Below are positions 14,235-14,815 of a DNA stretch of 14,815 nt, piece after piece. The stretch is from contig JACRDX010000014.1 in NCBI GenBank assembly GCA_016212745.1, positions 1 to 14,815 of the forward strand. The letters are read 5' to 3'. How positions within the stretch are numbered: the first letter of the stretch is position 1; each line of letters starts with the position of its first letter. The notes under the pieces are model-generated. The model was not told the DNA's origin. It made no database searches and worked only from the letters and a program-made list of their open reading frames with translations. A program made the translations under genes and the position numbers. Origin of the DNA: Candidatus Falkowiibacteriota bacterium. Lineage in GTDB: Bacteria; Patescibacteriota; Patescibacteriia; UBA11705; JACRDX01.

Positions 14235-14815
14235 CTAAAGAGCAGGCAATACTAATCAATATCCGTTGCGCGCAAAATATTCTTTTGCTGACGCACATAA
14301 ATCCAGACGGCGACACCATTGGTTGCGTTGCCGCTTTTTATTTTTTAATCAAACTTCTGGATCAAAATAAAAATATAAAAATTCTAGCGCAGGAAAATTT
14401 TAGCGACAATGGCAAATATAAATTCCTTAACCTGCCGCAAGATTCAGTTTTAACAAATATTAATCACGACGAACTAAAAAAAATTGATTTGATTATTGCC
14501 TGCGACTGCGGGGAAATAAGTCGCACGCCGCTCGGAACTCTTTCAAACGGCTATAAATGTCCGATGATAAACATTGACCACCATCCAAACAATCATCTTT
14601 TTGGCAATATAAATTTGATTGACGAAAAAGCTGCGGCAACCACTGAAATAATTTTTGAACTTTTTTCTAACTGGCAAATTCCAATCACCAAACAAATAGC
14701 CGACTGCCTTTTGCTTGGCATTATTACTGACACTGATTCTTTTGCCAATTTAACGACCACGCCAAAAACGTTAGAAATCGTTGATAAACTTACGAACCTC
14801 GGCGCCAATCTGTCG
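14231..14815 (+). CDS. DHH-family phosphoesterase, NrnA-like (C-terminus beyond the window)
   Basis: Probable nanoRNase/pAp phosphatase of the DHH-DHHA1 superfamily, which degrades very short RNAs and 3'-phosphoadenosine 5'-phosphate. The first 195 codons are present. Motif I is HINPDGD at 22-28, motif II is the ACDCGE segment with D92, motif III is DHH at 116-118 (NIDHHPNN), and motif IV is GIITDTDSF at 163-171 with D167. The segment NLIDEKAAATTEIIFEL matches the NrnA pattern before motif IV. All metal-binding aspartates and histidines expected in this part are present. The DHHA1 domain would lie beyond the right edge. Its ATG overlaps the rbfA stop codon (ATGA), so translation is probably coupled. 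An rbfA-DHH pairing is common in bacterial infB operons and supports the call. Substrate specificity cannot be told from this part. Confidence 0.9.
   Translation, partial: MTKEQAILINIRCAQNILLLTHINPDGDTIGCVAAFYFLIKLLDQNKNIKILAQENFSDNGKYKFLNLPQDSVLTNINHDELKKIDLIIACDCGEISRTPLGTLSNGYKCPMINIDHHPNNHLFGNINLIDEKAAATTEIIFELFSNWQIPITKQIADCLLLGIITDTDSFANLTTTPKTLEIVDKLTNLGANLS

Overview
The window looks like housekeeping DNA from a small-genome, AT-leaning bacterium, most likely a member of the Candidate Phyla Radiation (Patescibacteria, Parcubacteria-like). This is inferred from the style of the proteins: a short infB N-terminus, a TRM11/THUMP-type methyltransferase whose motif IV reads TEPF, a coiled-coil insertion in RpoC, and weak or absent Shine-Dalgarno sequences. 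TGA serves as a stop codon in nfo and rbfA, which argues against the recoded Gracilibacteria and Absconditabacteria. No database search was possible.

Layout from left to right. (1) The first 200 codons of infB (translation initiation factor IF-2) on the minus strand, running off the left edge. (2) A divergent control region (603-902) with two consensus promoters, two perfect palindromes of one repeat family, a cluster of TACGAAT half-sites and a perfect DnaA-box 9-mer. (3) A plus-strand pair: a TRM11/THUMP-family RNA methyltransferase and nfo (endonuclease IV). (4) A minus-strand gene for a multi-pass membrane protein of unknown function, abutting nfo stop to stop with no spacer. (5) A minus-strand block rpoB-rpoC-ftsH, probably one operon, with a strong promoter upstream of rpoB, a predicted leader of about 230 nt and an intrinsic terminator after ftsH. 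(6) A second divergent region (13395-13871) with the rpoB leader, a third copy of the palindrome next to a second DnaA-box 9-mer, and a consensus promoter for (7) rbfA and an overlapping DHH-family phosphoesterase gene (NrnA-like) that runs off the right edge.

The genes serve core information processing: transcription (rpoB, rpoC), translation initiation and ribosome maturation (infB, rbfA), probable tRNA modification, nanoRNA/pAp turnover (DHH), abasic-site repair (nfo) and membrane proteolysis (ftsH). In many bacteria infB, rbfA and the DHH gene are adjacent in one operon. Here infB and rbfA-DHH sit at opposite ends of a 13-kb block and point outward, which suggests rearrangement.

I found no clear new multi-gene system, CRISPR array, transposase, tRNA or rRNA. 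The least explained material is non-coding: the covarying palindrome family, the repeated DnaA-box context, the structured rpoB leader ending in a terminator-like hairpin at the start codon, a palindromic element inserted in frame in the methyltransferase gene, and a probable long antisense transcript over the membrane-protein gene.
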